This document shows, piece after piece, positions 43,349 through 50,912 of a stretch of 64,000 bases of DNA. The notes below the pieces were generated by a model. That model made no database searches. It was not told the DNA's origin and saw only the letters and a list, made by a program, of their open reading frames with translations. The position numbers were made by a program, and so were the translations under genes. Within the stretch, counting starts at the first letter, position 1, and every line of letters begins with the position of its first letter. The stretch is from Actinomycetes bacterium (GTDB taxonomy: Bacteria > Actinomycetota > Actinomycetes > Propionibacteriales > Propionibacteriaceae), in assembly GCA_030426725.1 (NCBI GenBank), contig JAUHXZ010000006.1, positions 1 to 64,000 on the forward strand. Reading direction: 5' to 3'.

Positions 43349-43990
43349 TCAGAGGCCGAGGTCGGTGGTGACGAGCGGTGACAGCGTGGCGGCCCTGCGG
43401 GGGGCGTCCGGGTCGCCGCACTCCACCAGCCAGTTGGCGAGCATCTGGTAGCCGCCCTCGGTGAGGACGGACTCCGGGTGGAACTGGACCGCCTCCACGG
43501 GAAGGGTGCGGTGCCGCACGGCCATGATCACGCCGTTGCCGGTGCGGGCCGTCACCTCGAGCACGTCGGGGACGGTGTCCTCGACGATGGCCAGCGAGTG
43601 GTAGCGGGTCGTCGTGACCGGCGAGGGCAGCCCCGCAAAGACCCCCCTGCCCTCGTGGAACACCGGGGAGGTCTTGCCGTGCAGCAACTCGGGGGCCCGG
43701 TCCACCACGCCGCCGTAGGCGACGCCCATCGCCTGGAGGCCCAGGCACACGCCGAACAGCGGCCGGACGCCGCCCAGGTTGCGAACCACGTCGACGCAGA
43801 CGCCGGCGTCCTCGGGGGTGCCGGGCCCGGGTGAGAGCAGCACGCCGTCGAAGGGCTCGTACCAGCCGTCCTCGGCGAACCGCGGATCGTCGTTGCGCCA
43901 CACCTCGACGTCGGCGCCGATCTGCGCCAGGTAGGACACGATGTTGTAGACGAACGAGTCGTAGTTGTCGATGACGAGAATGGCTGCCAC
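43349..43990 (-). CDS. trpG: Glutamine amidotransferase, anthranilate/PABA synthase component II
   Basis: The 213-residue class I glutamine amidotransferase has its catalytic triad at C82 (FGVCLGLQAMGV), H171 and E173 (QFHPESVLTEGG). It begins LVIDNYDSFVYNIVSYL, as TrpG/PabA proteins do. It supplies ammonia to TrpE or PabB for tryptophan or folate synthesis. It is convergent with pknB (4 bp between the stops), the same arrangement as Rv0013/Rv0014c, and I use trpG for that reason. The GTG start follows a CAGAAT hexamer by 6 nt, so it too may be leaderless. No PabB/TrpE gene is in the window. Confidence 0.88.
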   Translation of the reverse strand: MAAILVIDNYDSFVYNIVSYLAQIGADVEVWRNDDPRFAEDGWYEPFDGVLLSPGPGTPEDAGVCVDVVRNLGGVRPLFGVCLGLQAMGVAYGGVVDRAPELLHGKTSPVFHEGRGVFAGLPSPVTTTRYHSLAIVEDTVPDVLEVTARTGNGVIMAVRHRTLPVEAVQFHPESVLTEGGYQMLANWLVECGDPDAPRRAATLSPLVTTDLGL

Positions 43991-44035
43991 GCGGTCATTC
44001 TGCCACTGCGGTGCGCGGTCGTCGCCGGGGTGGCG

Positions 44036-44815
44036 TCAGCCGGACGCGCGCGCCAGCTCGATCCCGGTCGATCCGCTGAATGCCGGGAAGTCCAGTTCGC
44101 CGACCGCGTCGGCGGTGTAGCCGAGGCCGTAGACCTCCACGTACTGGCGGTAGATCTGCACCGCCTCCGAGTCGGCGAGGCCCGAGAAGAGCTCGTCCCG
44201 CGGCCCTATGGCCTCGATGACGTAGGGCGGCGCGTAGGGGACGCCGTGCAGGACGACGGTGTTGCCGACGCACTTGATGCCGGTGGTCGCGATGACGCGC
44301 TGGCCCTGGATCGTCATCGCCTCCGCCCCACCGGCCCACAGGGCGTTCACGACGGCCTGGATGTCCTGCTGGTGGACGACGAGGAGATCCTCGTCGAGCC
44401 CCGGCGGCTTGATCTCGTTGGGGGCGTCGGTCAGGGTGACCCGGACGCCCGGGCCGCTGACCGGCACCATCCCGGCGGCCTCCTCGGCCTCGCGGACCTC
44501 GTCCGTGAGCGCCCCCGAATCCGTGTCCTCGCCGCCGAGCTGCCCGATCTCGGTGCGGAGCTCCTCGGACTCGTCGCGCAACTCGGTGTTGCGCTCGCCC
44601 TGCGTGACGACCAGGTCACGCAGGTCGGCGTTCCGGTCGGTGCGCAGGTCCGTGCCGCGCGCCGCCAGGGACGCCACCGTCATCATGAGCCCCGCCAGGA
44701 CGCACACGAGCACCGTCGCGACGCGCCCCTTGGCGGAGCGTTCGCGCAACTGATTGCGGCCGATGTTCTCGCGGATCCGCGGAACCCGGTCGGCGATGGT
44801 GCGCCTGATGCCCAT
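44036..44815 (-). CDS. DUF881 family membrane protein
   Basis: The 259-residue protein corresponds in position and sequence to Rv0012 of Mycobacterium. It has one membrane helix (about 31-51, VATVLVCVLAGLMMTVASLA), then a coiled coil (about 60-115, with repeated Glu/Leu/Arg) and the DUF881 domain: GPGVRVTLTDAP, LLVVHQQDIQAVVNALWAGG, EAMTIQGQRVIATTGIKCVG, and YAPPYVIEAIG. The biochemical role is unknown; its neighbours suggest division or cell-wall synthesis. A TACCGT hexamer 6 nt before the ATG indicates a leaderless mRNA. Confidence 0.85.
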   Translation of the reverse strand: MGIRRTIADRVPRIRENIGRNQLRERSAKGRVATVLVCVLAGLMMTVASLAARGTDLRTDRNADLRDLVVTQGERNTELRDESEELRTEIGQLGGEDTDSGALTDEVREAEEAAGMVPVSGPGVRVTLTDAPNEIKPPGLDEDLLVVHQQDIQAVVNALWAGGAEAMTIQGQRVIATTGIKCVGNTVVLHGVPYAPPYVIEAIGPRDELFSGLADSEAVQIYRQYVEVYGLGYTADAVGELDFPAFSGSTGIELARASG

Positions 44816-44821
44816 GCTCCA

Positions 44822-44827
44822 ACGGTA
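44822..44827 (-). promoter_or_regulatory. -10 hexamer of a leaderless promoter (minus strand)
   Basis: On the minus strand TACCGT is followed after TGGAGC by the ATG at 44815. Confidence 0.55.
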
Positions 44828-44856
44828 CCCGGGCGCCCCACCTCCTCCACGCCCGC

Positions 44857-44936
44857 TGAGCCGGGCGCCGCCGAGCGGGGCCAGTTGCCCCCGCCTACCC
44901 GCCTCTCCGCCGATTGAGCCGGGCGCCGCCGAGCGG
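44857..44936. repeat. Two identical 22-bp direct repeats
   Basis: The same 22 bases, from TGAGCCGGGC to CCGAGCGG, occur at 44857-44878 and 44915-44936, 58 bp apart. The second copy runs on into a GCGAGAAGGC stretch. They lie in the divergent region between the DUF881 gene and crgA and do not encode protein. Confidence 0.65.
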
Positions 44937-44957
44937 AGCGAGAAGGCCCCGCGTCGA

Positions 44958-44988
44958 AATCCCCCGCACCATCCGGATGTGGGGGATT
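44958..44988. promoter_or_regulatory. Nested palindrome upstream of crgA
   Basis: AATCCCCC (44958-44965) pairs with GGGGGATT (44981-44988), and the self-complementary ATCCGGAT (44971-44978) lies inside. It ends 15 bp before a TAGGCT hexamer (45003-45008) and may be an operator for crgA. Confidence 0.45.
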
Positions 44989-45002
44989 CGCCGCCCCTGA
45001 CC

Positions 45003-45008
45003 TAGGCT
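45003..45008 (+). promoter_or_regulatory. -10 hexamer for crgA
   Basis: TAGGCT predicts a transcript start near 45015, leaving a short leader that carries the GGAGGAGAG ribosome site before the GTG at 45032. Confidence 0.5.
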
Positions 45009-45031
45009 GGGTACCCCAAGGAGGAGAGAAA

Positions 45032-45316
45032 GTGCCCGAATCCAGAGTTCGCAAGTCCGCCGCCCGGAAGAAGAAGGCCAAGCAGAAGGCCGAACTGGCC
45101 GAGCAGCAGTCCGAGTCCGCGCGCCTCGCGCCCGCGGGCCGCAACTGGGTGCCCGCCGTCTTCATCCCGATCGGCCTCCTCGGCGTCGCCTGGATGGTGG
45201 TGTGGAACCTCGCCTACGAGCAGCTGGACTGGCTGCGGTCGCTGGGCGACTGGAACCTGGCCATCGGCCTGGGCCTGATCGTGACCAGCTTCGTCGGCAT
45301 GACCCTGTGGAAGTGA
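45032..45316 (+). CDS. crgA: Cell division protein CrgA
   Basis: This is a 94-residue actinobacterial division protein. The basic N-terminus (VRKSAARKKKAKQKAEL) is followed by NWVPAVFIPIGLLGVAWMVV and a second membrane helix ending IGLGLIVTSFVGMTLWK, giving the two-helix CrgA topology. CrgA recruits FtsI/PbpB and CwsA at the septum and sits beside the pknB block in most actinobacteria. GTG 45032 has a strong GGAGGAGAG ribosome site. Its stop overlaps the start of the HAD gene (GTGA). Confidence 0.93.
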   Translation: MPESRVRKSAARKKKAKQKAELAEQQSESARLAPAGRNWVPAVFIPIGLLGVAWMVVWNLAYEQLDWLRSLGDWNLAIGLGLIVTSFVGMTLWK

Positions 45317-45957
45317 CCTCCGCCGGGCCCTTCGACGCCGTCATCTTCGACTTCGACGGCACCATCGCCGATTCGCACGCGGCCATGGTGCGCGCCTACC
45401 TGCAGTGGGCCGAGGAGTTCGGCGTGGACCGCGACGCCCTGTGGAGCTACACGGGCATCCCCAGCGAGACGATCGCGAACGCGCTGCTCCCCGCGGCCGT
45501 GGCTTCGGCGGCCGCGCGCCGCATCGACGAACTAGAGGTCTCCGACACCGACGGCGTGATCCCGCTGCCCGGGGCGGAGGACGCGTTCGGCGCCGTCCCG
45601 GCCCACCGCCGCGCGATCGCGACGTCGTGCACGCGTCCCCTGCTCGAGGCCCGGTTGGGGGCCACCGGACTGCCTCGACCCGACGTCGTGGTGACCAAGT
45701 CCGACGTCGAGCGGGGCAAGCCGAACCCGGACAGCTTCCTGCTGGCGGCCGAACGCCTCGGCGTCGATCCCGCGCGCTGCCTGGTGTGCGAGGACGCACC
45801 GGCCGGCGTCGCCGGCGCCAGGGCGGCCGGCATGGCCGTGCTGGGGATCCTCACCAACCACACCGCCGAGGAGCTCGGGGCGGACTGGTCGGTGGCGACG
45901 CTGGCGGACGTCGAGTTCGCCGACACCGCTGACGGCGTGACGCTCCGCTTGGCCTGA
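45313..45957 (+). CDS. HAD-superfamily phosphatase (beta-phosphoglucomutase-like)
   Basis: The 214-residue HAD hydrolase has motif I VIFDFDGTIAD (nucleophile Asp in DxDxT), motif II around AIATSCTRPLLEARLG, motif III K in VERGKPNPDSF, and motif IV CEDAPAGVAGARAAGM. An alpha-helical cap follows motif I, as in subfamily IA (phosphoglycolate phosphatase or beta-phosphoglucomutase types). I chose the GTG that overlaps the crgA stop. The frame is open upstream inside crgA, so the start rests on this overlap. The substrate is unknown. Confidence 0.85.
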   Translation: MTSAGPFDAVIFDFDGTIADSHAAMVRAYLQWAEEFGVDRDALWSYTGIPSETIANALLPAAVASAAARRIDELEVSDTDGVIPLPGAEDAFGAVPAHRRAIATSCTRPLLEARLGATGLPRPDVVVTKSDVERGKPNPDSFLLAAERLGVDPARCLVCEDAPAGVAGARAAGMAVLGILTNHTAEELGADWSVATLADVEFADTADGVTLRLA

Positions 45958-46005
45958 CGCACCCGGGGCGCCCGCCGCGGGGCGGCTTCCAGGGGACCGG
46001 CACGT

Positions 46006-46011
46006 TAGGAT
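46006..46011 (+). promoter_or_regulatory. -10 hexamer of a leaderless promoter for lysS
   Basis: TAGGAT is followed after 7 nt by the GTG at 46019. The in-frame ATG at 46010 lies inside the hexamer and so cannot be the start of this transcript. Confidence 0.6.
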
Positions 46012-46018
46012 GTCCGGC

Positions 46019-47527
46019 GTGACTGATAGCCCCACCCCCCTGCCCAGCGACTCGGAACAGACCGCCATCCGCAAGGAGAAGCGCGCCCGGCTGCTGGAGG
46101 CTGGGGTGGAGGCTTACCCGGCGGACCTCACCCGCTCGCACACCCTGCGCCAGATCCGCGACGGCTGGGGGCACCTCACCGCCGGTGAGGAGACGCAGGA
46201 CGTGGTCGCCACGGGTGGGCGCGTCGTGTTCATCCGGAACACCGGGAAGCTGGCGTTCGCCACCCTGCAGGACGGCTTCACGCCCGACGAGAACGGTGAG
46301 CGGCTGCAGGTGATGCTGTCTCTGGCCGAGGTCGGCGAGGAGGCCCTCGCCGCCTGGAAGTCCGACGTGGACCTGGGCGACCACGTATGGGTCACCGGCC
46401 GGGTCATCGCGTCCCGACGCGGCGAGCTGTCGATCATGGCCAGCGAGTGGCGCATGGCGTCCAAGGCGTTGCGTCCGCTGCCCGTCATGCACAAGGACCT
46501 GTCCGAGGAGGCCCGAGTACGCCGCCGCTACGTCGACCTCATCGTCCGCGACGAGGCCCGCCAGATGGTGCGCACCCGCTCGGCGATCACCCGCGCCATC
46601 CGCGAGACCCTGTACGACCAGGACTTCCTCGAGGTGGAGACCCCCATCCTGCAGCTCATCCACGGCGGCGCGGCCGCGCGGCCGTTCTCGACGCACATCA
46701 ACGCGTTCGACATCGACATGACGATGCGCATCGCCCTCGAGCTGCATCTTAAGCGCACCATGGTCGGCGGCGCGGACCGCGTCTTCGAGATGGGCCGCGT
46801 GTTCCGCAACGAGGGCATCGACTCGACGCACTCGGCGGAGTTCACCATGCTCGAGGCCTACATGTCCTGGGGGGACCAGGCGAGCGTCGCGGACCTGACA
46901 AAGCAGGTCATCCAGGCGTCCGCCGACGCGGTGGGCTCCCGCCAGGTCGAGACGCCGGCCGGGACGGTCGACCTCGACGGCGACTGGCCGTGGGTGCCGG
47001 TCTTCCCCACACTCTCGGCCAAGCTGGGCGAGGAGGTCACCGTCGACACGCCGCTCGATGTCCTGCGCGGCTTCGCCGATGCCAACGGCATCGAATACGA
47101 CCCGAAGTGGGGCGAGGGCAAGATGGTGATGGACCTGTTCGCCGAACTCGTCGAGCCCGAGCTCATCCAGCCCACCTTCGTGTACGACTACCCGTCGGTG
47201 GCGCAGCCGCTGGCCCGCCAGCACCGCTCGGAGGCCGGCAAGGTCGAGGCGTGGGACCTCATCGTCGGGGGCGTGGAGCGCGGCACCGGCTTCACCGAGC
47301 TCGTCGACCCGGTCATCCAGCGCGACGTCCTCGTGGCGCAGTCGATCAAGGCGGCCGGCGGCGACCCGGAGGCCATGCAGTTCGACAACGACTTCATCGA
47401 GGCCCTCGAGTACGGCGTTCCGCCGATGGGCGGCCTCGGTCTCGGAATCGACCGGCTCATCATGCTGCTCACCGGCGTCGGAATCCGCGAGACCATCCTC
47501 TACCCGCTGCTGCGCCCCCAGGGCTGA
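46019..47527 (+). CDS. lysS: Lysyl-tRNA synthetase, class II
   Basis: The 502-residue enzyme charges tRNA-Lys. An N-terminal OB-fold anticodon domain (about 55-160; ATGGRVVFIRNTGKLAFATL) precedes the class II catalytic core. Motif 1 is DFLEVETPILQLIHGGAAA, motif 2 is VFEMGRVFRNEGIDSTH (Arg and Glu in FRNE), and motif 3 is GLGLGIDRLIMLLTG. The N-terminus is short before the OB fold. The GTG at 46019 is preferred to ATG 46010 because the latter is part of the -10 hexamer. A 7-bp hairpin at 47528-47546 follows the stop. Confidence 0.95.
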   Translation: MTDSPTPLPSDSEQTAIRKEKRARLLEAGVEAYPADLTRSHTLRQIRDGWGHLTAGEETQDVVATGGRVVFIRNTGKLAFATLQDGFTPDENGERLQVMLSLAEVGEEALAAWKSDVDLGDHVWVTGRVIASRRGELSIMASEWRMASKALRPLPVMHKDLSEEARVRRRYVDLIVRDEARQMVRTRSAITRAIRETLYDQDFLEVETPILQLIHGGAAARPFSTHINAFDIDMTMRIALELHLKRTMVGGADRVFEMGRVFRNEGIDSTHSAEFTMLEAYMSWGDQASVADLTKQVIQASADAVGSRQVETPAGTVDLDGDWPWVPVFPTLSAKLGEEVTVDTPLDVLRGFADANGIEYDPKWGEGKMVMDLFAELVEPELIQPTFVYDYPSVAQPLARQHRSEAGKVEAWDLIVGGVERGTGFTELVDPVIQRDVLVAQSIKAAGGDPEAMQFDNDFIEALEYGVPPMGGLGLGIDRLIMLLTGVGIRETILYPLLRPQG

Positions 47528-47546
47528 CCGCCCGCGCGCCGGGCGG
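47528..47546 (+). terminator. Hairpin after lysS
   Basis: CCGCCCG-CGCGC-CGGGCGG is a perfect 7-bp G-C stem directly after the stop codon, with no T-tract. Confidence 0.5.
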
Positions 47547-47571
47547 CCAGATCACGATTCGGTAACGCTCG

Positions 47572-47601
47572 TTGACACCTACACGCATGCCTGCGTAAGC
47601 T
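47572..47601 (+). promoter_or_regulatory. Promoter of the ceb operon
   Basis: TTGACA (47572-47577) and TAAGCT (47596-47601) are separated by 18 bp, a near-consensus sigma-70 promoter. The transcript should start near 47608, just before two operator sites. Confidence 0.75.
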
Positions 47602-47613
47602 CCAGGCAATCCC

Positions 47614-47627
47614 TGAGAGCGCTCTCG
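47614..47627. promoter_or_regulatory. CebR-type operator 1
   Basis: TGAGAGCGCTCTCG is a dyad around AGCGCT that closely follows the 14-bp CebR operator known in Streptomyces (TGGGAGCGCTCCCA). It lies just after the predicted transcript start, so bound repressor would block elongation. Confidence 0.75.
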
Positions 47628-47646
47628 AATATTCGATGCAGATTCA

Positions 47647-47660
47647 TGAGAGCGCTCCCA
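47647..47660. promoter_or_regulatory. CebR-type operator 2
   Basis: TGAGAGCGCTCCCA differs from the Streptomyces CebR consensus at one position. It is 33 bp (about three helical turns) from operator 1, which allows cooperative binding on one face of the DNA. Confidence 0.78.
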
Positions 47661-47685
47661 TCGCACAGCTAACAAAGGAGTCACA

Positions 47686-48996
47686 GTGCGTGCTGTCATC
47701 CGCAACCTTGCCGCCGTCGCGTGCGTCGGGGCGCTGCTCACCGCCTGCTCGTCAGGCACCGACACCCCGGACGCCGCCGAGTCCACCGGAGCGGCCGCCG
47801 CGCCGGACGCCGCCGAAAAGGTGACCCTCACCGTCGCGACCTTCAACGAGTTCGGCTACGAGGACCTCATCGACGAGTACATGGAGCTCAACCCCAACGT
47901 CACGGTCGAGCACCGCAAGGCCGCCACCTCCAACGAGGCGCGCGACAACATGAACACCCGCCTGGCCGCGGGCTCCGGCCTCGCCGACATCGAGGCCATC
48001 GAGATCGACTGGCTCACCGAGCTCATGCAGTACCCGGACCGCTTCGTCGATCTCAACAGCCCCGAGGTGGAGGGCCGCTGGCTCGACTGGAAGACCGCTG
48101 CGGTCACCACGCCCGACGGCAAGCTCATCGGCTACGGCACCGACATCGGCCCCGAGGCCATCTGCTACCGCTCCGATCTGTTCGAGGCCGCCGGCCTCCC
48201 GACCGACCGCGAGGAGGTCGCGACGCTCCTCGAGGGCGACTGGGACACCTACTTCTCCGTCGGCAAGGACTTCGTCGCCAACTCCGACGTCGCCTGGTAC
48301 GACTCGGCCGCGGCCACCTTCCAGGGCATGGTGAACCAGGTCGAGAACCCGTTCGAGAACTCTGACGGCACCCCGATCCCCCTGGGTGACAACGCCGAGA
48401 TGAAGTCGCTCTACGAGACGGTCGCCGGCGCCTCGTCCACCGACGGCCTGTCGGCCGGCCTCGAGCAGTGGAGCGAGGACTGGACCAACGCCTTCCAGAA
48501 CGACGGCTTCGCCACGATGCTGTGCCCGGGCTGGATGCTGGGCGTCATCGAGGGCAACTCCGAAGGCGTCGAGGGCTGGGACATCGCCAACGTCTTCCCC
48601 GGCGGAGGCGGCAACTGGGGCGGCTCCTACCTGACCGTCCCCGAGCAGGGCCCCAACCACGACGAGGCCATCAAGCTGGCCGCGTGGCTGACCGCCCCCG
48701 AGCAGCAGATCAAGGCGTTCGAGTCGAAGGGCACCTTCCCGTCGCAGGTCGACGCCCTGGCGGACCCGGCGCTGCTGGGCGCCACCAACGCGTTCTTCAA
48801 CGACGCACCCACCGGTGAGATCCTCGCCGACCGCGCCAACGCCGTCGCCGTCCAGCCGTACAAGGGCCCCAACTACTTCGCCCTCGCGCAGCTGGTGACC
48901 GACGCGCTCAACCGGGTCGACGTGACCGACACCGACGACATCGCCGGCTCCTGGGACAAGGCCCTGGACGCCTACGACGCCCTCGGCCTCAGCTGA
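47686..48996 (+). CDS. cebE: Cellobiose/cello-oligosaccharide-binding lipoprotein
   Basis: This 436-residue solute-binding protein belongs to an ABC importer. The lipobox LLTAC puts the lipidated cysteine at residue 21. The mature protein has the family-1 carbohydrate-binding features TLTVATFNEFGYEDLIDEY, GYGTDIGPEAICYRSDLFEA and GCLP-like FATMLCPGWMLGVIEG. The neighbours (two permeases, GH1 glucosidase, LacI regulator) and the CebR-like operators point to cellobiose or cellotriose. No ATPase gene is included; as in Streptomyces it is probably the shared MsiK, encoded elsewhere. AAAGGAG lies 5 nt before the GTG start. Confidence 0.88.
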   Translation: MRAVIRNLAAVACVGALLTACSSGTDTPDAAESTGAAAAPDAAEKVTLTVATFNEFGYEDLIDEYMELNPNVTVEHRKAATSNEARDNMNTRLAAGSGLADIEAIEIDWLTELMQYPDRFVDLNSPEVEGRWLDWKTAAVTTPDGKLIGYGTDIGPEAICYRSDLFEAAGLPTDREEVATLLEGDWDTYFSVGKDFVANSDVAWYDSAAATFQGMVNQVENPFENSDGTPIPLGDNAEMKSLYETVAGASSTDGLSAGLEQWSEDWTNAFQNDGFATMLCPGWMLGVIEGNSEGVEGWDIANVFPGGGGNWGGSYLTVPEQGPNHDEAIKLAAWLTAPEQQIKAFESKGTFPSQVDALADPALLGATNAFFNDAPTGEILADRANAVAVQPYKGPNYFALAQLVTDALNRVDVTDTDDIAGSWDKALDAYDALGLS

Positions 48997-49003
48997 GCCA
49001 CCC

Positions 49004-49042
49004 GCGGGGGCTGGGGGTCGCCTCCCGGCCCCCAGCCCCCGC
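49004..49042 (+). promoter_or_regulatory. Intercistronic hairpin between cebE and cebF
   Basis: A perfect 14-bp stem (arms 49004-49017 and 49029-49042, 11-nt loop) lies between the binding-protein and permease genes. Such hairpins often stabilise the binding-protein mRNA or stop part of the transcription, so that the binding protein is made in excess. Confidence 0.65.
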
Positions 49043-49071
49043 CCGTTCCCCGGCCCCGAAAGAGTCCTCGC

Positions 49072-50004
49072 ATGAACCAGCTCACCTGGCGGCAGCGCCT
49101 GAGCAGAGCCGACGTCAAGGCGTCGCCCTACCTCTACATCAGCCCGTTCTTCATCCTGTTCTTCATCGTCGGCCTCTTCCCGCTGCTCTACACGGCCTGG
49201 GTCTCCGTCCACCAGTGGCACCTCATCGGCGGCCAGGGCGACCTGGTGGGCCTCACCAACTACGTCGACGTGCTGCAGCAGCCCAACTTCTACAAGGCGC
49301 TGCGCAACACCTTCTCGATCTTCCTGCTCTCCTCGGTGCCGCAGGTCATCGCCGCGATCGTCATCGCGTACATGCTCGACACCAACCTCCGCGCCAAGAC
49401 CTTCTGGCGTATGGGCGTCCTGTTGCCCTACGTGGTGGCCCCGGTGGCCGTCTCGCTCATCTTCGCCAAGATCTTCGCCGACCAGTCCGGCCTGGTGAAC
49501 GCCGTCATCGAGAGCCTGGGCGGCACCGGAATCGGCTGGCACGCGGACCCGTTCGCCTCCCACGTCGCCATCGCCACCATGGTCAACTTCCGCTGGACCG
49601 GCTACAACGCACTCATCTTCCTCGCCGCCATGCAGGCCATCCCGCGTGAGATCTACGAGGCCGCCATCGTCGACGGCGCGTCGCGTTGGCGCACCTTCTT
49701 CTCGGTCACCGTGCCGATGCTGCGCCCGACCGTCATCTTCGTCGTCATCACCTCGACCATCGGCGGCCTCCAGATCTTCGACGAGCCGCGCATGTTCGAC
49801 ACCCTCGGCCAGGGCGGGCCCGACCGGCAGTGGATGACGCTCACGATGTACATCTACGAGCTGGGCTGGGGGGCGCAGAAGAACTTCGGCAGGGCGGCCG
49901 CGGTGTCGTGGCTGCTGTTCCTCATCATCGTCGCGATGGGCCTGGTCAACTTCGCCATCACGCGATCCATCTCCTCCACCGCGGGCAAGAAGGGACGCCG
50001 CTGA
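49072..50004 (+). CDS. cebF: Cellobiose ABC transporter permease
   Basis: The 310-residue inner-membrane permease has six membrane helices. The cytoplasmic EAA loop reads REIYEAAIVDGASRWRTFF (with E-A-A...D-G-A), which contacts the ATPase. The N-terminus with PYLYISPFFILFFIVGLFPL matches the MalF-like CUT1 subfamily. It overlaps cebG by 1 nt. Confidence 0.88.
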   Translation: MNQLTWRQRLSRADVKASPYLYISPFFILFFIVGLFPLLYTAWVSVHQWHLIGGQGDLVGLTNYVDVLQQPNFYKALRNTFSIFLLSSVPQVIAAIVIAYMLDTNLRAKTFWRMGVLLPYVVAPVAVSLIFAKIFADQSGLVNAVIESLGGTGIGWHADPFASHVAIATMVNFRWTGYNALIFLAAMQAIPREIYEAAIVDGASRWRTFFSVTVPMLRPTVIFVVITSTIGGLQIFDEPRMFDTLGQGGPDRQWMTLTMYIYELGWGAQKNFGRAAAVSWLLFLIIVAMGLVNFAITRSISSTAGKKGRR

Positions 50005-50912
50005 TGTACAACCAGATGTCCTCCCCCATGGCACAGCAACTCGCCGGCAAGGGCGCCGCCCGGGCCGTGCGCCGCCGCCTCCACGGCGTCGACAAGCGGC
50101 CATCGTGGCGCACGTACCTGGTGCTCGCGCTCGTGCTGCTCGTGTCGATCTACCCGCTGTACTTCACGATCCTGCTCGGGTCGTCCGACGCCACCACCAT
50201 CGCGCGCAACCCGATCCCGTCGCTCATCCCCGAGGGCAACCTGTGGGACAACATGGTCCGGGCGGTGCAGTCCGACATCAAGTTCTGGACCGCGCTGCTC
50301 AACTCCGTCATCGTGGCCTGCGTCACCGCCGCGTCGGTGGTGTTCTTCGCCACCCTGGCCGGCTACTCCTTCGCGAAGCTGCGGTTCCGCGGCAGCGGCG
50401 GGCTGCTCGTGTTCGTCATCGCGACGATGGCGATCCCGACCCAGCTGAGCGTCGTGCCGCTGTTCATCCTCATGGCCAAGCTGGACTGGGTGGGCAAACT
50501 CCAGGCGGTCATCGTGCCGGGCATGGTCACGGCCTTCGGCGTGTTCTGGATGACCCAGTACCTGCGCGAGGCGCTGCCGTTCGAGCTCATCGAGGCCGCG
50601 CGCGTCGACGGCGCGTCGATGATCCGCACCTTCTGGTCGGTGGCGCTGCCCGCCGCCCGACCCGCCGCCGCGATGCTCGCGCTGTTCACATTCGTGGCGT
50701 CCTGGACGAACTTCTTCTGGCCGTTCATCATCCTCGGCTCGACCAACCCGACGCTGCCGGTGTCGCTGCAGTTGCTCCAGGCGTCGTACTTCAAGGATTA
50801 CAGTCTCATCATGGCGGGTGTCGTCGTGGCCACGCTGCCGCTCGTCCTCGTCTTCATCGCCGCCGGACGGCATCTCGTGTCCGGCATCATGCAAGGAGCA
50901 GTCAAGGGATGA
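50004..50912 (+). CDS. cebG: Cellobiose ABC transporter permease
   Basis: This is the second CUT1 permease (302 residues, MalG-like), again with six helices. The EAA loop is FELIEAARVDGASMIRTFWS, followed by VALPAARPAAAMLALFTFV. It pairs with CebF to form the channel. The start ATG shares one base with the cebF stop (TGATG). It overlaps bglC by 4 nt. Confidence 0.88.
   Translation: MYNQMSSPMAQQLAGKGAARAVRRRLHGVDKRPSWRTYLVLALVLLVSIYPLYFTILLGSSDATTIARNPIPSLIPEGNLWDNMVRAVQSDIKFWTALLNSVIVACVTAASVVFFATLAGYSFAKLRFRGSGGLLVFVIATMAIPTQLSVVPLFILMAKLDWVGKLQAVIVPGMVTAFGVFWMTQYLREALPFELIEAARVDGASMIRTFWSVALPAARPAAAMLALFTFVASWTNFFWPFIILGSTNPTLPVSLQLLQASYFKDYSLIMAGVVVATLPLVLVFIAAGRHLVSGIMQGAVKG

Noticed and set aside
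46010-46018. ATG at 46010 as the lysS start.
   Set aside because: It overlaps the TAGGAT -10 hexamer, and the GTG at 46019 has the 7-nt spacing seen at other leaderless genes.
47752-50103. A 783-residue open frame on the minus strand across cebE and cebF.
   Set aside because: The plus-strand genes are well supported by motifs and operon structure; this frame is low-complexity Gly/Arg/Val-rich sequence.
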